A stretch of DNA of 61,192 nt. Origin: Rhodococcus sp. G-MC3 (lineage in GTDB: Bacteria > Actinomycetota > Actinomycetes > Mycobacteriales > Mycobacteriaceae). The stretch is from positions 1 through 61,192 of the forward strand of contig NZ_JASISW010000027.1 in assembly GCF_030063335.1 (NCBI RefSeq), given 5' to 3'. Shown piece after piece: positions 61,106-61,192 of this stretch. Under the pieces are notes generated by a model. The model had not been told where the DNA came from. It searched no databases and saw only the letters and a list, made by a program, of their open reading frames with translations. Within the stretch, counting starts at the first letter, position 1, and each line of letters starts with the position of its first letter. The translations under genes were made by a program, and so were the position numbers.

Positions 61106-61192
61106 TTAGTTACCGTTCGGGGTGATGCGTCCTTCGAAGGTGATCGCGAACGCGTTGAGCGCGGGCTTCCACCTCATTGCCCATCGTGCCTT
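61106..61192 (-). CDS. IS256-family transposase, C-terminal end (partial, runs off window)
   Basis: The last 28 codons on the minus strand read KARWAMRWKPALNAFAITFE then GRITPNGN and stop at 61106-61108. This matches the W..RWK.ALN.F...FEGR end of IS256/mutator transposases. GAGTGTCCGATTAACGG near 61067 is probably the element end, inserted into the IS4 fragment. Confidence 0.7.
   Translation of the reverse strand, partial: KARWAMRWKPALNAFAITFEGRITPNGN

Noticed and set aside
2..61192. tRNA, rRNA and CRISPR loci
   Set aside because: No cloverleaf with TTCGA-type arms, no rRNA-like sequence and no spaced repeat arrays were noticed on either strand. A tool-based scan would be needed to exclude them fully.

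Overview
The window is high-GC actinobacterial DNA. It looks like a mobile replicon or accessory region from a mycolic-acid-containing genus, most likely Rhodococcus or a close relative. Evidence: a MobF (TraA-type) relaxase, a Gram-positive type IV secretion/conjugation operon containing a cutinase-family protein, DUF4192 and DUF4913 proteins, an SCO6880-like VirB4 N-terminal protein, and many actinobacterial insertion-sequence fragments. No rRNA, tRNA, CRISPR array or complete replication initiator was recognised. Plasmid versus integrated conjugative element cannot be decided from this window.

Layout. (1) 1-6.4 kb: insertion-sequence graveyard (ISL3, IS6, IS3 and IS30 remnants and a broken tyrosine recombinase) around an intact divergent SDR/TetR pair with two palindromic operators. 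(2) 6.4-16.4 kb: accessory cargo. This comprises a small conserved protein, an excalibur-domain lipoprotein, a secreted HNH nuclease with the same excalibur tail, a PD-(D/E)XK nuclease plus Ski2-like helicase pair resembling Hachiman-type antiphage systems, an unknown gene, and a HEPN-like Ymh/TIGR02391 protein. Related 13-bp-arm inverted repeats or half-sites recur between units in the first 9.4 kb. (3) 16.6-22.2 kb: a second broken tyrosine recombinase, then a translationally coupled operon of two HTH regulators, an ImmA/IrrE-like metalloprotease, a 7-TM protein (MAB_1171c/DUF6545-like) and a CYP102-like cytochrome P450.

(4) 22.7-50.3 kb: the conjugation region. A rightward operon of 15 genes encodes secreted and membrane proteins, a ParA-like ATPase with an altered P-loop, a cutinase-like protein, a three-domain peptidoglycan hydrolase, VirB8-, VirB2- and VirB6-like proteins, a split VirB4, a VirD4-type coupling protein and DUF4913. 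It ends in a strong hairpin that also faces the leftward gene downstream of the relaxase. The large traA relaxase-helicase lies opposite, with a short intergenic region (possible oriT) and a divergent coiled-coil accessory gene. Small plasmid-type genes follow (DnaB N-domain protein, DUF4192, a cold-shock-like protein).

(5) 52.1-61.2 kb: a second insertion-sequence cluster with two IS4-family copies in opposite orientation, an IS6-family element, IS30/IS3 pieces and an IS256-family end. Between two halves of an IS3-type element sits a chromosomal-looking catabolic block: truncated homogentisate dioxygenase, MHS/MFS transporter, IclR regulator and an AidB-like acyl-CoA dehydrogenase broken by a frameshift. 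These genes suggest aromatic or tyrosine catabolism cargo that has been partly lost.
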